A DNA stretch of 64,000 bases from Enhygromyxa salina (GTDB lineage: Bacteria; Myxococcota_A; Polyangia; Nannocystales; Nannocystaceae). The stretch covers positions 1 through 64,000 of the forward strand of contig NZ_PVNK01000149.1 in the NCBI RefSeq assembly GCF_002994615.1, in the 5' to 3' direction. The notes under the pieces are model-generated. The model was not told the origin of the DNA, ran no database searches, and was given only the letters and a program-made list of their open reading frames with translations. The position numbers and the translations under genes were made by a program. This document shows, one piece after another, positions 50,516 through 62,304 of this stretch (the first letter of the stretch is position 1; every line of letters starts with the position of its first letter).

Positions 50516-50555
50516 AACAAAAGAGGCCCGCGTTCTCACGCGGGCCTCTTTTGTT
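50516..50555 (+). terminator. rho-independent terminator of the S46 peptidase gene
   Basis: Perfect 17-bp stem aacaaaagaggcccgcg / cgcgggcctcttttgtt with loop ttctca and a U-rich right foot. It also faces the stop of the convergent gene at 50585 and can act in both directions. Confidence 0.92.
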
Positions 50556-50584
50556 GGAGCTCGAGAGCTCGGGAGATCGGGGGC

Positions 50585-50908
50585 TCAGGCCTCGGCCAGG
50601 AGTCCCATGACCTCATCGAAGGGCGTGCTGCGATCTTTGACCTTGGTCCGCTTGATCGCGCGCTTGAGCGCCGCCTCGCACTCTTTGTCGGACAGATCCT
50701 CTTTCATCTCCATGAGGACCTCCAGGACCGAGTCGTCTTGGACGTTGTAGATCGTCTCGTCGTCCCACATGAACACGTCCTCGAGCTGCTTGGCGTAGCC
50801 ACCGACCGACACGTCGATCTTGCCGGTGAGACGCTTCTCGCGGATGCTCTCTTTCTTCTGCTGGCGGCCGATCTCGCGGGCGATTCGTTCTTGATCGGTG
50901 CGTTTCAT
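50585..50908 (-). CDS. small helical protein of unknown function
   Basis: 107 residues with a strong ribosome site (GAGGAGGACCCC before the ATG). The N-terminal third is very basic (MKRTDQERIAREIGRQQKKE) and the rest is acidic and helical (DDETIYNVQDDSVLEVLMEM, EAALKRAIKRTKVKD). The charged, easily expressed form suggests a cytosolic regulator or adaptor. No family was recognised. It converges with the S46 gene. Confidence 0.72.
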   Translation of the reverse strand: MKRTDQERIAREIGRQQKKESIREKRLTGKIDVSVGGYAKQLEDVFMWDDETIYNVQDDSVLEVLMEMKEDLSDKECEAALKRAIKRTKVKDRSTPFDEVMGLLAEA

Positions 50909-51478
50909 GGGGTCCTCCTCGTTGGTGTTGCGATGTGCGCTCGCAGCAGGAGCGGCGGATAGCTGGATTAGCTACAGGCCGGCCTCCCCTGGGCGCTTGG
51001 CGCCGGTACTCGTGACTGAGGTCGTGGATCACCGGCGCCGCGGCCCAGTGTTTAGGGGCAACTCGCGTGTCTGTCCAGCTCCGCCGAAAAACTCCGCTCC
51101 CGTGTCAGCGGGAGCGCACGCCGTACACCTACAGGACTAGCGCGCCACGAGCTCGGCGCACGCGCAAGCTCCTCGCCTTCTTGCGGATCACCGGGTTGCG
51201 ATCTCTGCAAGCGCTGCAGGGGCGTCGGCGTTTGGGCCCAGCCAACCCTCGTGTCTGTGATGAGCCACACGTCCGCACCTGCCGCCTGTACCTTGTGTTG
51301 CTGGGTCCACGAAACTCACTTGTCTGGATTGTGCTGGCGTTGCCTAGTAGGGTCTCAATACCGCACCGCAGATCTGTTCTCGGGTCGGGGACACGAGAAT
51401 TGCCGTACGCGATATGCGCGTCCCGGCGACCAGCGGAGCGCGACTTAGCGCAAATCGTCGAATCATCGAGTGAACTAC
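50909..51478. other. gene-free divergent region
   Basis: About 570 bp between divergent genes. It contains an 8-bp GC hairpin with a 6-base loop (51095-51102 / 51109-51116). No convincing ORF or RNA gene was seen. It probably holds promoters for both neighbours. Confidence 0.4.
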
Positions 51479-52728
<1,250 letters not shown>

Positions 52729-52747
<19 letters not shown>

Positions 52748-55700
52748 TCGCGGTCGAGGGTCTTGGCCAGGCGCCTGGCCTGGGCGACCGTCTGGACGAA
52801 GCGCGGCTGCCACTCGCCGGACTCGATCTCGGCGAGCAGGCTCGCGGCTTCGCGCTCGTGGCCCGTGGCGAGCAGGTTTTGGGCCCGCCGGAGTCGATGG
52901 AGCGGGTTGGTCGCTTCGACCGCGATCGCGCGGGCCCAGACCCGGTCTGCGCGCTCGAGGTCCGCGCCACGCTCGAGGGCGTCGGCGACCCAGGCCAGGG
53001 CCTGACCCTCGGCCGGGTGGCGATCGAGGGTGCTCGACAGATGACGCCAGGCCTCGTCGTCGTGCCCGAGTGACCACAAAAGCTGGGCGCAGAGCCGATC
53101 GATCTCGGGGTTGTCGGGGTCTTCGAGGCGCCAGCGGTCGGCGACGCTCAAAGCCGCCTCGAGGGCCGCCGCGCGGTCCGCCGCGGGGGCGGCGAGCGGC
53201 CGCGCGAGCCGGGCGCGCAGATCGAAGAGCCGCGCGAAGCCCTGGCGCAGCTCGCCGAGGCCCATGCCCTCGCGCTCGAGCACCGCGACCATGGCCTGCT
53301 CGAGGGTCGCGGCGGCCTCGTCGAGTCGACCCTGCTGCTCGGCGAACAGCGAGGCGCGCAGGAGCAGCGCGGGCGCGTCGTCGAGGCCCTCGCGGGCGAG
53401 GAGCGAGCGCAGCACCGAGCCGGCCTCGCTCATCCGCCCATGACCGAGCAGGGCGTCGAACAGCGCGAGCGCGAGCTCGGGATCCAGGGTCGAGGGATCG
53501 AGGCCGCCGATGATCCGCTGGGCCTCGTCGACCTGTCCGAGCTGCTGGGCCGCCGCCAAGAAGCGCATCGCGAGCAAGGGGTCACCGGACGCGGCGACCC
53601 GCTCGCGCAGCCGGGTCCACGCGAGCTGCCAGCCGGCCTCGCCGCGGGCCTGGGTCATGGCGTACTGGACGGTCGAGTCGACGATCGGCATGGTCTCGTC
53701 GGCCCGGGCCGCGCGAAAGCTCCGCTCGAAGATCTCGGCGGCCTCTTCGTTGCGACCGTGCTGGTACAGGGCGAGCCCGGCCTGGTGGAGCGCGACGTAC
53801 TCGAAGCGGTTGTCCTGCTCGGCCAGCGACAGCCACGCCGCCGACTTGCGCGCGTACTTCGACCACCAGCGGTTGGCGATCTGCAGGGTCGCAATGTAGG
53901 CGTAGGTCGGGTGCCGATAGTCGCGCAAGAAGGTCTGGAGGCTGCGCAGCGTGGACTCCTCCGGGCCGCGCTCGGCCTCGCGCAGCAAGGTCCGGTAGCT
54001 GGCCATGAACCCGACCGGGGTCCGGCGCAGCGCGTCGTCGCGGCCGAGCTTGGCCAGCGCCTGGGACTTGATCATCTGCGCGCCGAGGGTCGCGCGGAGA
54101 TAGGACGCGATCGGGCCCTCGACCCCGGCGAGGATCGCCGCGCCCCTCTTGGTCTGGGCGAAGCGCAGGGCCGCGCCCGCGAGGACGAGCTCGCCCGGGA
54201 CCACGCGCCCGGTGTGCGCGTGGATCTGCTCGAGCACCGCGAGCTGTTCGCGGTGGTCGGCGAGCGCCGCGAACCCGGCCAGGCGCTGGTGCTGGAGGCG
54301 CAGCCACGCTTCGTCGCCGGGGCTGTGGGCGTCGAGGGCGAGCTCGAGGTCGGCGGGGCTCGGCAGCGGGAGGCTCACCTTGGTCAGCTGGGGCGCCGCG
54401 AGCGGCTCGACGGCGCGCGCGGGGCCGACCCGCGCGAGCTTCCGCTCGTGCTGACCGCCGAGCAGGGTCACGCCCTCGTCGGTCCAGCGAAATTCGGTCA
54501 CCGAGCTGAGCCGCTGGCCGACATGTGCGCGCAGCGCGACGACCCGGTGCTCGCTGTCGAGCTCGACCTCGAGCCGCGCGCGGGGCTGCTCGGGCTGGGC
54601 TTCGCTCGCGGCGGCGGTCGCCACGAGCTCGAGGGTCCGGGGCCCGCTGCGCGTGACGTCGTAAAAGTGCGCGAGGTGATCGGCGCGCGGGACCATCCAC
54701 GGGACCCACTCGCTGAGCAGCGCGGGCGAGGTCGGGCCGACGGCGCGGGCGACCGAGAGGCCGAGCTCGGGGTAGTCGGCGCGGAGCTGCTCGCCGTCGT
54801 AGATCACGTGCTCGTCGAGGAAGCCCCAGCGCTCGCTGACGACCGCGAACCGACCCTCGGCGTCGATGTCGAGGGTCCCGCCCTCGGGCAGCTCGTAGCG
54901 GGCGTCGGCCTGGGCCGCTCGGGCCGCGCGGATCAGCTCGGCCGCGGCCTCGCTGACCGAGCCGCGGGTGCCGTCGAGCCCGGTCAGCAGCAGCTGCTCA
55001 CGGGCGAGGTCGAAGGGCTCCTCGAACAGCGCGGGCGCGAGCTCGCCGAGATCGTCGAGGCCCGAGTCTGACGAGTTGTGCCGGGCCTGGGGCCACGGCT
55101 GGGCGCCGACGAAGCCGCCGCCACCGTGGCCGGGGGCGAACGCACCCGTGACGATCGTCGAGGCGAAGCGAGCGTCGCTCGCGAGCGTGTCACCCAGATC
55201 GCCGGCCGTCGCCTGTTGCCTGTTCAGGCCCCCCGACCACTGGACGGGGCCGAGCTCGCGGCTCACGAAGCCGCCGAAGCTCCGGCTCGTCTCCTCTTGC
55301 GTGAGCGAAGCGCGGCGCGAGCTCCGGCCGCGCGCGCCGAAGCCCGCGCGCGAGCCCTCGCCGATCCGCCCGGCCTCGCCCAGCCCAGTCGTACCCTCGC
55401 CGCCGACGCCAAAGCCGAAGCCCGTGCCGCCGCCGCCGCGTCCGGTGCCCCTGAGCCCGAGGCCGCCGAGCCCGAAGGCTCCGGGCCTGGCCAGCGCTGA
55501 GCTCGGGCCCGGCCCGCGGGTCCGGAGGTTGCCCCAGCCCGCGGACAGGCCGTTGTTGGAGTAGTCGACGAGCATCGGCACGGGCTCGCGGACGACGTAC
55601 TGGCCGTGACCGGCCTCGGTCCTCACGCCCTCGCGCACGACCTCGATCCGGTCGGGGGCCGGGTAGTGGGCCCAGCCGTCGGCGGGCGGGCGGTGGACGT

Positions 55701-58230
55701 CGAAGTCCCGGTACATCTTCTCGCTCTCGAGCACGAGCAGCGAGGTCGTGGGCGTGACCAGGAAGTGCTCGAGCCCGAGCTTGGTGATCTCGGCGGCGTG
55801 CTGTTCGACGCTGGCCGAGCTCAGCGCGCCGACGTGGGCGCGGGCCCAGGCGCGGGGGATCCAGCCGGCCTCGTCGGCGGCGTGAGGGAGCTCGATGCGC
55901 TGGTGCCAGTCCTGGCCGTCGGCGCGACCGCGGAGCTCGACCGCGACCGGATCCGGGTCGTCGGCGCCGAGCTCGGCGAGGACCTCGAGGGTCTCGCCCT
56001 CGGCCAGCGAGCGCGCGTCGGCGTGGGTCCGGGGCTGGGCGATCGCGCGGCCCTGCGCGTCGACGAGGGTGGCCTCGAGATCGAGCACCCGGGTGGTAGC
56101 GAGGGTCGTGAGCAGCTCGAGCGCGCGCCACGAGATCGGCTCGCCCTCGGCGAGGTGCAGGTGCAGCCCGTCGCCAGCCGCGGCCAGGCGCGCGAGCGCG
56201 GGCGCGTCGTAGCGCGGGCCAAAGCTGACGCCGACGAACTCGACCTCGGCGGCGCGGAGCTGTTGGCTGAGCGCGTCGACGTAGGCCCCGGGATCGGCGA
56301 GCTCGGGCCCGGGCTGAAGATCCTGGCCGAGGCCGTCGCCGAGGTAGAGCACCGTTGCGACGCGCTCGCGACCGTCCCCGACAGGGGCGGCGGCGGTCGT
56401 GAGGCGCTCGATCCCGGCGTCGAGCGCCGCGCCGAGGTCGGTGGCCCCGAGCCCGACTTTGGCCCGGCGGCTCAGCCACAGCTCGAGCGCTTCGCGGTCG
56501 AGCCCGGCGAGCAGCTCGAGCTCGGAGCTGGCCCACTGCACGCGGCTGTCGAACCCGAGCACGCCCACGCGGTCGCCGTCGTCGAGGTGATCGAGCAGCG
56601 CGAGCAAGAACCGCCGCTGGGCCTCGAGCTCGGCGGGCCCGCGCGAGGCCGAGCTGTCGAACAGGATGACCCAGTCGCGCGCGGGCGCGGCCGTGGCCTG
56701 GCCGAGCTCGGCGCCGAGCTCCGGGCGGAGGCGGAGGCCGACGTGGCGGCGCCCGTCGGCGTGGGCGAAGCGGTGGTGCTCGACCTGCGGCGGCGCGAGC
56801 CCGGGGCCTTCGCCCGCCAGCGTAGCGACGATGTCGGCCCCGACGCGGTGGTCGAGGGCTCGGAACTCGGCGATCAGATCGGGGCCCTCGTCGTGGACCT
56901 CGAAGGCGTGGTGCTGCGACGACAGCTCCCGACCCGCGCCCCCGACCACGCGGACGCGATAGTTGACCCTGGCGACGGGCAGATCGAGCTCGGGGATCGG
57001 CACCCGGAGCTGGCCGCGGCCATAGAGCTCGTCGAGCGCGGCCGTGTACGAGAGCAGCACGCGCTTCTCCGTCCGGCCCGGGAGCGGAAAGATGCGGACC
57101 TGAAACAAGTTGCCCTGCATCCACTCGAGCAGGGCCGGATCGCGGCGGCGGTGGACGATCTGCTCGTAGATGTCGCGCCCGCGATCGCGGCTCACGACCC
57201 CGGCCTCCATGCGCTGACCGTCGACGTACATCGCCAGCCGCGAGATCGCGGCCTCGGGCGGGAGCGGGAACTGGTAGACGCCCTCGAGATCGCGCTCGAG
57301 GTGATTGAAGAAGGTCTGATCGATCGTCGCGCGCACGTGGCCGTCCTCGACGTGGACGTCGACGTTCAGCTCGCGCATCGGCAGCGGCCACTCGGGGCTG
57401 GCCTGAACCTGGCCGGTCCAGCGGGGCACGCGGGCCACGAGGTTGCCGCGGCGGACCGGGCCGAGCTCGGCGTCGGGCGCGAGCAGCTCGCGGGCCCAGT
57501 CGATCTCGAAGCTCAGGCGTCGGCCGGCGATGCGCTCGGGCGCGAGCTCGCTGCGCAGCAGCGCCTGCTCTCCGGCTCGCAGCAGCAGCGAGCTCGCGGC
57601 GCCCGTGGACGACTCGACGGTCGCCTGCCCGCGAAACACCGCCGCGAGGGTCTGGCCCGCGTCGCTGCGCAGGAGCACCCGAGTTCCGAGGACCAGCGCG
57701 CGACCTTGCGGGGTCTCGACCAGCAGCGGCGCGGCGGCCTCGCGGACGTCGAGCAGGACCTCGCCAGCGACGAGGCGCAGGTGCCGGGGTCCGAGCTCCT
57801 CGAGCTCGGTGCCGCTGCGCAGCAGCGCCCGGCTGCCGTCCGCGAGGGTGACCTCGCGGGCGCCGAGCTCGTGGTGATCGTAGCTCGCGAGCTGCGCAGC
57901 GCCGTCGCGCTCGAGCAGGCGCCCGCCCAGCCCGAGGACCCACGCGAGCAGCACGGCGGCCGCGAGCGCGACGACGAGCGTGGCCGCGCCGAGGCGCCGT
58001 CGGGCCTTGGCGCGGCCGGGGCGGCGGCGCTCGGGGACCGCGCGGAGCCCGGCCGCCTCGCCCGGTCGTTCGTCGGCCGTGTCGCGCACGGCCTCACGCA
58101 GGCCCGCGAGCATCCGCGCTCGGGCCTCGCTCGGGACCTCGGGTCGGCGCTGCGCGTGGCTCAAGAGCCGCTCGATGTTTGCGTCGAGGACGGCGTCGTC
58201 GGGCTCATCGGGTCGCTCATGCTCGGACAT
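52729..58230 (-). CDS. giant FecR-VIT-vWA-TPR membrane protein, probable anti-sigma partner
   Basis: 1833 residues from the ATG at 58230 (GAGAGG upstream; a TTG at 58251 is also in frame). A short cytoplasmic N-terminus resembles anti-sigma regions (VLDANIERLLSHAQRRPEVP), followed by one membrane helix (LGAATLVVALAAAVLLAWVL). Then come a FecR-like domain (EVTLADGSRALLRSGTELEE, LRLVAGEVLLDVREAA), a VIT domain (VEDGHVRATIDQTFFNHLER) and a vWA domain starting at VILFDSSASRGPAELEAQRR. A Gly/Arg low-complexity stretch (about 910-970) and TPR-like helical repeats to the end complete the chain. The vWA MIDAS is DSSAS rather than DxSxS with Gly, so metal binding is likely kept. It overlaps the ECF sigma gene by 14 bp, the standard layout of a sigma factor with its anti-sigma. 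Confidence 0.85.
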
Positions 58231-58840
58231 CTGGAACCTCTCGTTCACCAAAGGCGCTGGCCAGGGCCGCGAAGGCCTCGCGGAAGGCCCGGCGCGCGCG
58301 GGCCAGGAGCGACTTGGCAGCGGCTTCGCTGCACGCCCACGCGGCCGCGAGCTCGCGCAGGCTCTGGCCGCGGATGTACTTGCGCTCGAGCGCCTCGCGG
58401 TAGTCGTCGGGCAGGTTGGCGATCGTCATGTGGACGAGATCGCGGGTCTCGTCGCGCGCGAGGACCTCGTCTCCGAGCGGCGCGCGGTCGAGGCCCTGGA
58501 AGATCTGCACGAGGGTCGCGTCGATCCGCTCCCAGGTCTCGCTGAGCTCGTGAGCCCGCCTGATCGTCCGCAGGTGCTTGCGGATCACGTTGCGCGACTG
58601 CCCACACAGCCAGCCTCCGAAGGATCCGCGCGCCGGATCGAAGTCGTGGCCGCGCTCGAACGCGCGCAGGAAGGTCTCCTGGACCACGTCCTCGCACAGC
58701 ACCGCGTCGCGACCGACGCGGTAGAACACGAAGGACCACAGCCCGTCGACGTGGCGCTCGTAGAGCTCGCCGAGCGCCGACTCGTCGCCGACTCGGGCGC
58801 GGGCCAGCCGTTGGGCGTCGGCGCGACGCTCAGCGCCCAT
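58217..58840 (-). CDS. ECF-type RNA polymerase sigma factor
   Basis: 207 residues. Region 2: VDGLWSFVFYRVGRDAVLCE and DVVQETFLRAFERGHDFDPA, then GSFGGWLCGQSRNVIRKHLR. Region 4: LPDDYREALERKYIRGQSLR and ELAAAWACSEAAAKSLLARA. It overlaps the start of the giant FecR-vWA protein by 14 bp, which implies control by that protein. It is probably the first gene of the operon, with its promoter in the 224-bp gap upstream. Confidence 0.9.
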   Translation of the reverse strand: MGAERRADAQRLARARVGDESALGELYERHVDGLWSFVFYRVGRDAVLCEDVVQETFLRAFERGHDFDPARGSFGGWLCGQSRNVIRKHLRTIRRAHELSETWERIDATLVQIFQGLDRAPLGDEVLARDETRDLVHMTIANLPDDYREALERKYIRGQSLRELAAAWACSEAAAKSLLARARRAFREAFAALASAFGEREVPDVRA

Positions 58841-59064
58841 CGAGCCCTCGCGCGGGGTTGAACCTTGGCTTCAATGCATGCTCCTCGGACGCCCAGCGCC
58901 TCACGAAGTACTGTCCGCTCCCGCGCTGGAGGTGTCGCAATCGCGGGGATTTTTTTCTGGTCCGCGGCCGCCGTGCCCGAGAAGGCAGTGGGGCCAAACG
59001 CCACATCGGGAGACTTCCCAAACTTCGTGCTTGACGCTCCCCACGCCCCGGCTAGAGTGGCGAT

Positions 59065-59346
59065 GTGGCCAAGGGCGCAGACCGGCCGACGGACAAGAGT
59101 CTGTTTTGGCAGATCGTAGAGGAGCGTGACGTGCGGCTCGACCACGTACAGCGCGCGGTGCTACGTTACTTGGCGGACGTCGGCGGCGCCGCGACGGACT
59201 TCGAGTTGCGGATGCGCGTCAGCCACCCGCCCTCGCGTATCCGCCAGGCCCTCGAGGGTCTCGCGCGCGAGGGTCTCGTCGAGCTCGAGACCTCCGAAGG
59301 CTACGTCGTCGCCAGCTTGACCCGCGGTGGTCAGCGCGTCGCCTGA
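59065..59346 (+). CDS. small winged-helix protein
   Basis: 93 residues from a GTG. LDHVQRAVLRYLADVGGAAT, DFELRMRVSHPPSRIRQALE and GLAREGLVELETSEGYVVAS give a standard winged-helix DNA-binding fold, with the recognition helix at PPSRIRQALE and the wing at ELETSEGYVV. It is of the MarR/MAGE-like small regulator type, with no ligand domain. The neighbours give no clue to its targets. Confidence 0.72.
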   Translation: MAKGADRPTDKSLFWQIVEERDVRLDHVQRAVLRYLADVGGAATDFELRMRVSHPPSRIRQALEGLAREGLVELETSEGYVVASLTRGGQRVA

Positions 59347-59500
59347 CTCGCCACTGCTGCATCCATTACCGCTAATCAATTCTCCACTGTAGTTACCTGT
59401 ACCCGGCTGTCGCCGACCCCCTTGTTCGCCGAGGGTCGCGCCGTGCGCCGGGCTGATACATTTGGGGTCTCCGCGTCGGAGACCGACGAAGATCACTGAG

Positions 59501-60643
59501 ATGGACTGGGTCCTCGCGTTCGCGATTGGGATGGGCACCGCCCTGGTCGAGTTGCTCTCGCGCTATCGCGACGAGCCGATCAAGGTCATCGCGACCAGCC
59601 AGTTCGCCTGGGTCTACCTCCTGCTCAACGGGCTGATGGCCCTCGGCGCCCACGCGATCTTGCTCGACAGCGAGCTGACCAGCACCGAGACGACCACGAG
59701 TCGCCTCGGCCTCTCGGTCGGGTCGGGCCTGTCCGCGGCTCTGGTCTTGCGCGCGCGGGTGTTCACCGCCCGGCTCGGCGACGAGCAGGTCTCGATCGGC
59801 CCCGGCTACGTCGTCGATCAGCTCCTCGGGATCATCGACGCCCAGATCGATCGTCGCCGCGCGCTCCAGCGGGTCTCGATCGTCGTCGAGGTCATGGACG
59901 GCAAGGACTTCGACGGCTCGCGCATCCACGCGAGCACGATGATCACCGGGAGCCGCCAGAACCTCTCGCTTCAGGATCAGAAGGATCTCGCCAATCAGAT
60001 CCGCGAGGTCGTCGATCGCAAGATCCCCGATCACGAGAAGTCCTACGCCCTCGGCTTCATCCTGCTCGACTTCATGGGCGAGGCCTTCCTCAAGGCGGTC
60101 GCCGAGAAGCTCCCGAGCGTCGAGCAGGCGCCAGCGAGCGTGCCGAGCTTCAACGCCGCGAGCATCACGGACACGGGCGCGGGCGTGGTCAAGAGCCGGA
60201 CCTGGGGCGCGTCGCTGCCGGTCCAGCGGGCCAAGGTCGTGCGCGAGCTGTTGACCGGCGTCCCGCTCGCGGCCCTGCGCCTGCGAACCGTCGAGCTCCT
60301 CGACAGCGGCCAGCTCGGGGCCAACGAGGACGAGCGCCTGCTGCTGCGCCAGCAGATCGCCGAGATCCTCGGGCGCCGCGAGGCCAGCGAAGAGGACAAG
60401 GTCTTCGCCCTCGGCTTCGCCGTTCACTCGCTGTGGGACTCGGCCCGCTTCCGCCAGCACTTCGAGGATCTGCGCGACGGGATGCCGCCGCGCGCGGTCA
60501 CCCTCGACGGCGACGAGAGCGGCGAAGAGCTGGTCGAGGTCAGCATCGACAGCGAGGACTCAGCCGACGACCGGCCGAAGACCGGTGAGCACCCGGCGAT
60601 CAGCATCAACGCCGGCCCGCTGCCGATCGCCAAAGAGCGCTAG
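59501..60643 (+). CDS. membrane-anchored protein of unknown function
   Basis: 380 residues from the ATG at 59501; the frame is open to 59462. Two or three hydrophobic N-terminal segments (WVLAFAIGMGTALVELLSRY, FAWVYLLLNGLMALGAHAIL, LGLSVGSGLSAALVLRARVF) precede a soluble domain with repeated pattern: NQIREVVDRKIPDHEKSYAL-GFILLDFMG and QQIAEILGRREASEEDKVFA-LGFAVHSLW. The two matching halves suggest an internal duplication. I do not recognise the family. It is followed at once by a large palindrome that starts in its stop codon. Confidence 0.75.
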   Translation: MDWVLAFAIGMGTALVELLSRYRDEPIKVIATSQFAWVYLLLNGLMALGAHAILLDSELTSTETTTSRLGLSVGSGLSAALVLRARVFTARLGDEQVSIGPGYVVDQLLGIIDAQIDRRRALQRVSIVVEVMDGKDFDGSRIHASTMITGSRQNLSLQDQKDLANQIREVVDRKIPDHEKSYALGFILLDFMGEAFLKAVAEKLPSVEQAPASVPSFNAASITDTGAGVVKSRTWGASLPVQRAKVVRELLTGVPLAALRLRTVELLDSGQLGANEDERLLLRQQIAEILGRREASEEDKVFALGFAVHSLWDSARFRQHFEDLRDGMPPRAVTLDGDESGEELVEVSIDSEDSADDRPKTGEHPAISINAGPLPIAKER

Positions 60644-60804
60644 CAGCCCGGGGTGCAATGCATCGTGTCGCCTCGCGCCGGAATTTTTGCCGAGGGCGCG
60701 AAGCCAAAACGCCGCTGTACTGGGCGTACTGCAAGTTTTGGCGACAAAGCCCTCGGCGAAAAGGCCAAGCGAGGTGGCGCGAGGCATTGCACCCCGGGCT
60801 GCTA
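60641..60804. repeat. 164-bp imperfect palindrome starting at the stop codon
   Basis: Outer arms 60641-60661 and 60784-60804 are perfect 21-bp inverted repeats (tagcagcccggggtgcaatg + c). Inner arms continue with cctcgcgcc/ggcgcgagg, ttttgccgagggc/gccctcggcgaaaa (one bulge) and gccaaaac/gttttggc, around a central gtactgggcgtac. The left arm holds the TAG of the preceding gene. It could be a large terminator, a MITE- or REP-like element or a structured RNA; the bulged stems favour an RNA-level structure. The sequence gcagcccgggc occurs a third time just to the right. Confidence 0.8.
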
Positions 60805-60974
60805 GCAGCCCGGGCCGAGGTGGCGCCCAGCGGTTCGACGCGGGGTCTCCCACCGCCGAGAGCACAGCGGGGCCCCCAGGGCGACGACAGAGCCTCATCA
60901 ACGAGTTCGAGGTCCCCGCCACGAACCCCAGATGAACCCCAGATGAAAGCTCGGGCACGCGGTGCGGGTCCGTT
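60805..60974. other. short gene-free stretch after the palindrome
   Basis: 170 bp between the palindrome and the stop of the sterol-desaturase gene, GC-rich, without a convincing ORF. Contains a short direct repeat (ccagatgaacccagatgaa-like at about 60930). Confidence 0.35.
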
Positions 60975-62222
60975 TTAACGTCCTCGGGTCGACGCGCGGG
61001 TCTTGGCCCGCCAGATGTTCCAGCTGCCCCACATCATGGCCAGGGTCCCGAGCCCGATGCCGACGAGCAGCCAGCCCTCCAGCCACACGCTGGCGAGGTA
61101 CACGACCGCGCCCGCGACCAGCGGCCCGCGCACGAGCTCGAGCCAGTCGGCCCAGCGCTTGCCCTCGATCAGGCCGAGGAACACGGTGCTGCTGAGCACG
61201 ATCGCGCCGGCCCCGGCCGCGAGCTGGCCCCAGTCGTACCAGGCCTCGAACATGAGGTAGACCAGCATCAGCGCGCCGACGAGCAGGTAGTGGCCGCTGA
61301 GGTACCAGGCGAGCTCGCGCGGGATCGCGGGCCGGTACTTGGCGGATTTGAGGCGCTTGACCTCGTTGGGGTCACGCTCGACGCCCGCGGGCAGCCACGC
61401 CGGGTGGGCGAACCACACCCACAGCTTGTCGCGCGCGCGGGTGGCCTTGGCCGCGAGCCGGCCCATGTGGCGGAAGTAGTCGAGGTTGGTCCACACCGGG
61501 TTGTAACTGTGAACCGGGACCGTGGTCCCGTAGACGACGCGCTCGCCCTCGGCCTCGAAGGTTCCAAACAGGCGATCCCAGCCGATCAGGATGCCGCCGT
61601 AGTTCTTGTCGAGGTACTGATCCTGGACGCCGTGATGGACCCGGTGGTGCGAGGGCGTGTTGAACACCCACTCGATCGGGGCCGGCAGCTTGCGGACCAG
61701 CTCGGTGTGGATGAAGAACTGGTAGAGCAGATCGAGGGCGTAGGCGAGGAGGAAGACCTCGACCGGGATGCCGAGCAGCGCGAGCGGGACATAAAAGAAG
61801 AACCACGTGACCGGCTCGAGGATCGGCTGGCGGAGCGCGACCGCGAGGTTGTAGTCCTCGCTTTGGTGGTGGACCCCGTGGACGGCCCACAGCACGTTGA
61901 TCACGTGGCTGTAGCGGTGCCACCAGTAGTAGGCGAAGTCGACCGCGATCAGCCCGACCAAGAACACGGCCCAGCTGCTCTCGCCCCAGTCGATCAGCGC
62001 GTAGCGCTCGAGGACCCAGGCGTAGGCCAGGAGCGGGACGAACTTGAAGAACACCTCGAGGGCCTGAAACACGGTCCCGCTGGCGACGTCGGCCAGCGCC
62101 GTGCCGAAGTAGTAGTAGCCCTGTTTGCCCTGGCGTTTGGCGATCGCGGCCTCGAGGAGGATCGCGGTCAAGAACAGCGGGACCGCGAACGCAATGGGGT
62201 TGATGGCGTGTTCTTCGGTCAT
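60975..62222 (-). CDS. sterol desaturase / fatty acid hydroxylase family protein
   Basis: 415 residues with about 8-9 membrane helices. The histidine clusters that bind the di-iron centre are present: WWHRYSHVINVLWAVHGVHH (HxxxH and HxxHH) and NTPSHHRVHHGVQDQYLDKN (HHxxHH). The membrane part before them places these clusters on the cytoplasmic side. The family inserts hydroxyl groups or double bonds into sterols, fatty acids or carotenoids. Myxobacteria make sterols and ether or hydroxylated lipids, so a lipid substrate is plausible. The extra C-terminal helical third (about 290-415) is longer than in the minimal enzymes. It is divergent from the hydrolase gene with an 82-bp gap. Confidence 0.92.
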   Translation of the reverse strand: MTEEHAINPIAFAVPLFLTAILLEAAIAKRQGKQGYYYFGTALADVASGTVFQALEVFFKFVPLLAYAWVLERYALIDWGESSWAVFLVGLIAVDFAYYWWHRYSHVINVLWAVHGVHHQSEDYNLAVALRQPILEPVTWFFFYVPLALLGIPVEVFLLAYALDLLYQFFIHTELVRKLPAPIEWVFNTPSHHRVHHGVQDQYLDKNYGGILIGWDRLFGTFEAEGERVVYGTTVPVHSYNPVWTNLDYFRHMGRLAAKATRARDKLWVWFAHPAWLPAGVERDPNEVKRLKSAKYRPAIPRELAWYLSGHYLLVGALMLVYLMFEAWYDWGQLAAGAGAIVLSSTVFLGLIEGKRWADWLELVRGPLVAGAVVYLASVWLEGWLLVGIGLGTLAMMWGSWNIWRAKTRASTRGR

Positions 62223-62304
62223 GCCCTCCTTCCTTCATACGCCATCGACGGCGGGTGTGCAGGGAATTGCACGGTTTTTGTGTCATGATGCCCCTGACCG
62301 GACC

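Noticed and set aside
53440-58545. Plus-strand frames of 543 and 979 codons opposite the giant vWA gene
   Set aside because: GC-driven antisense frames; the minus strand shows FecR, VIT, vWA and TPR patterns.
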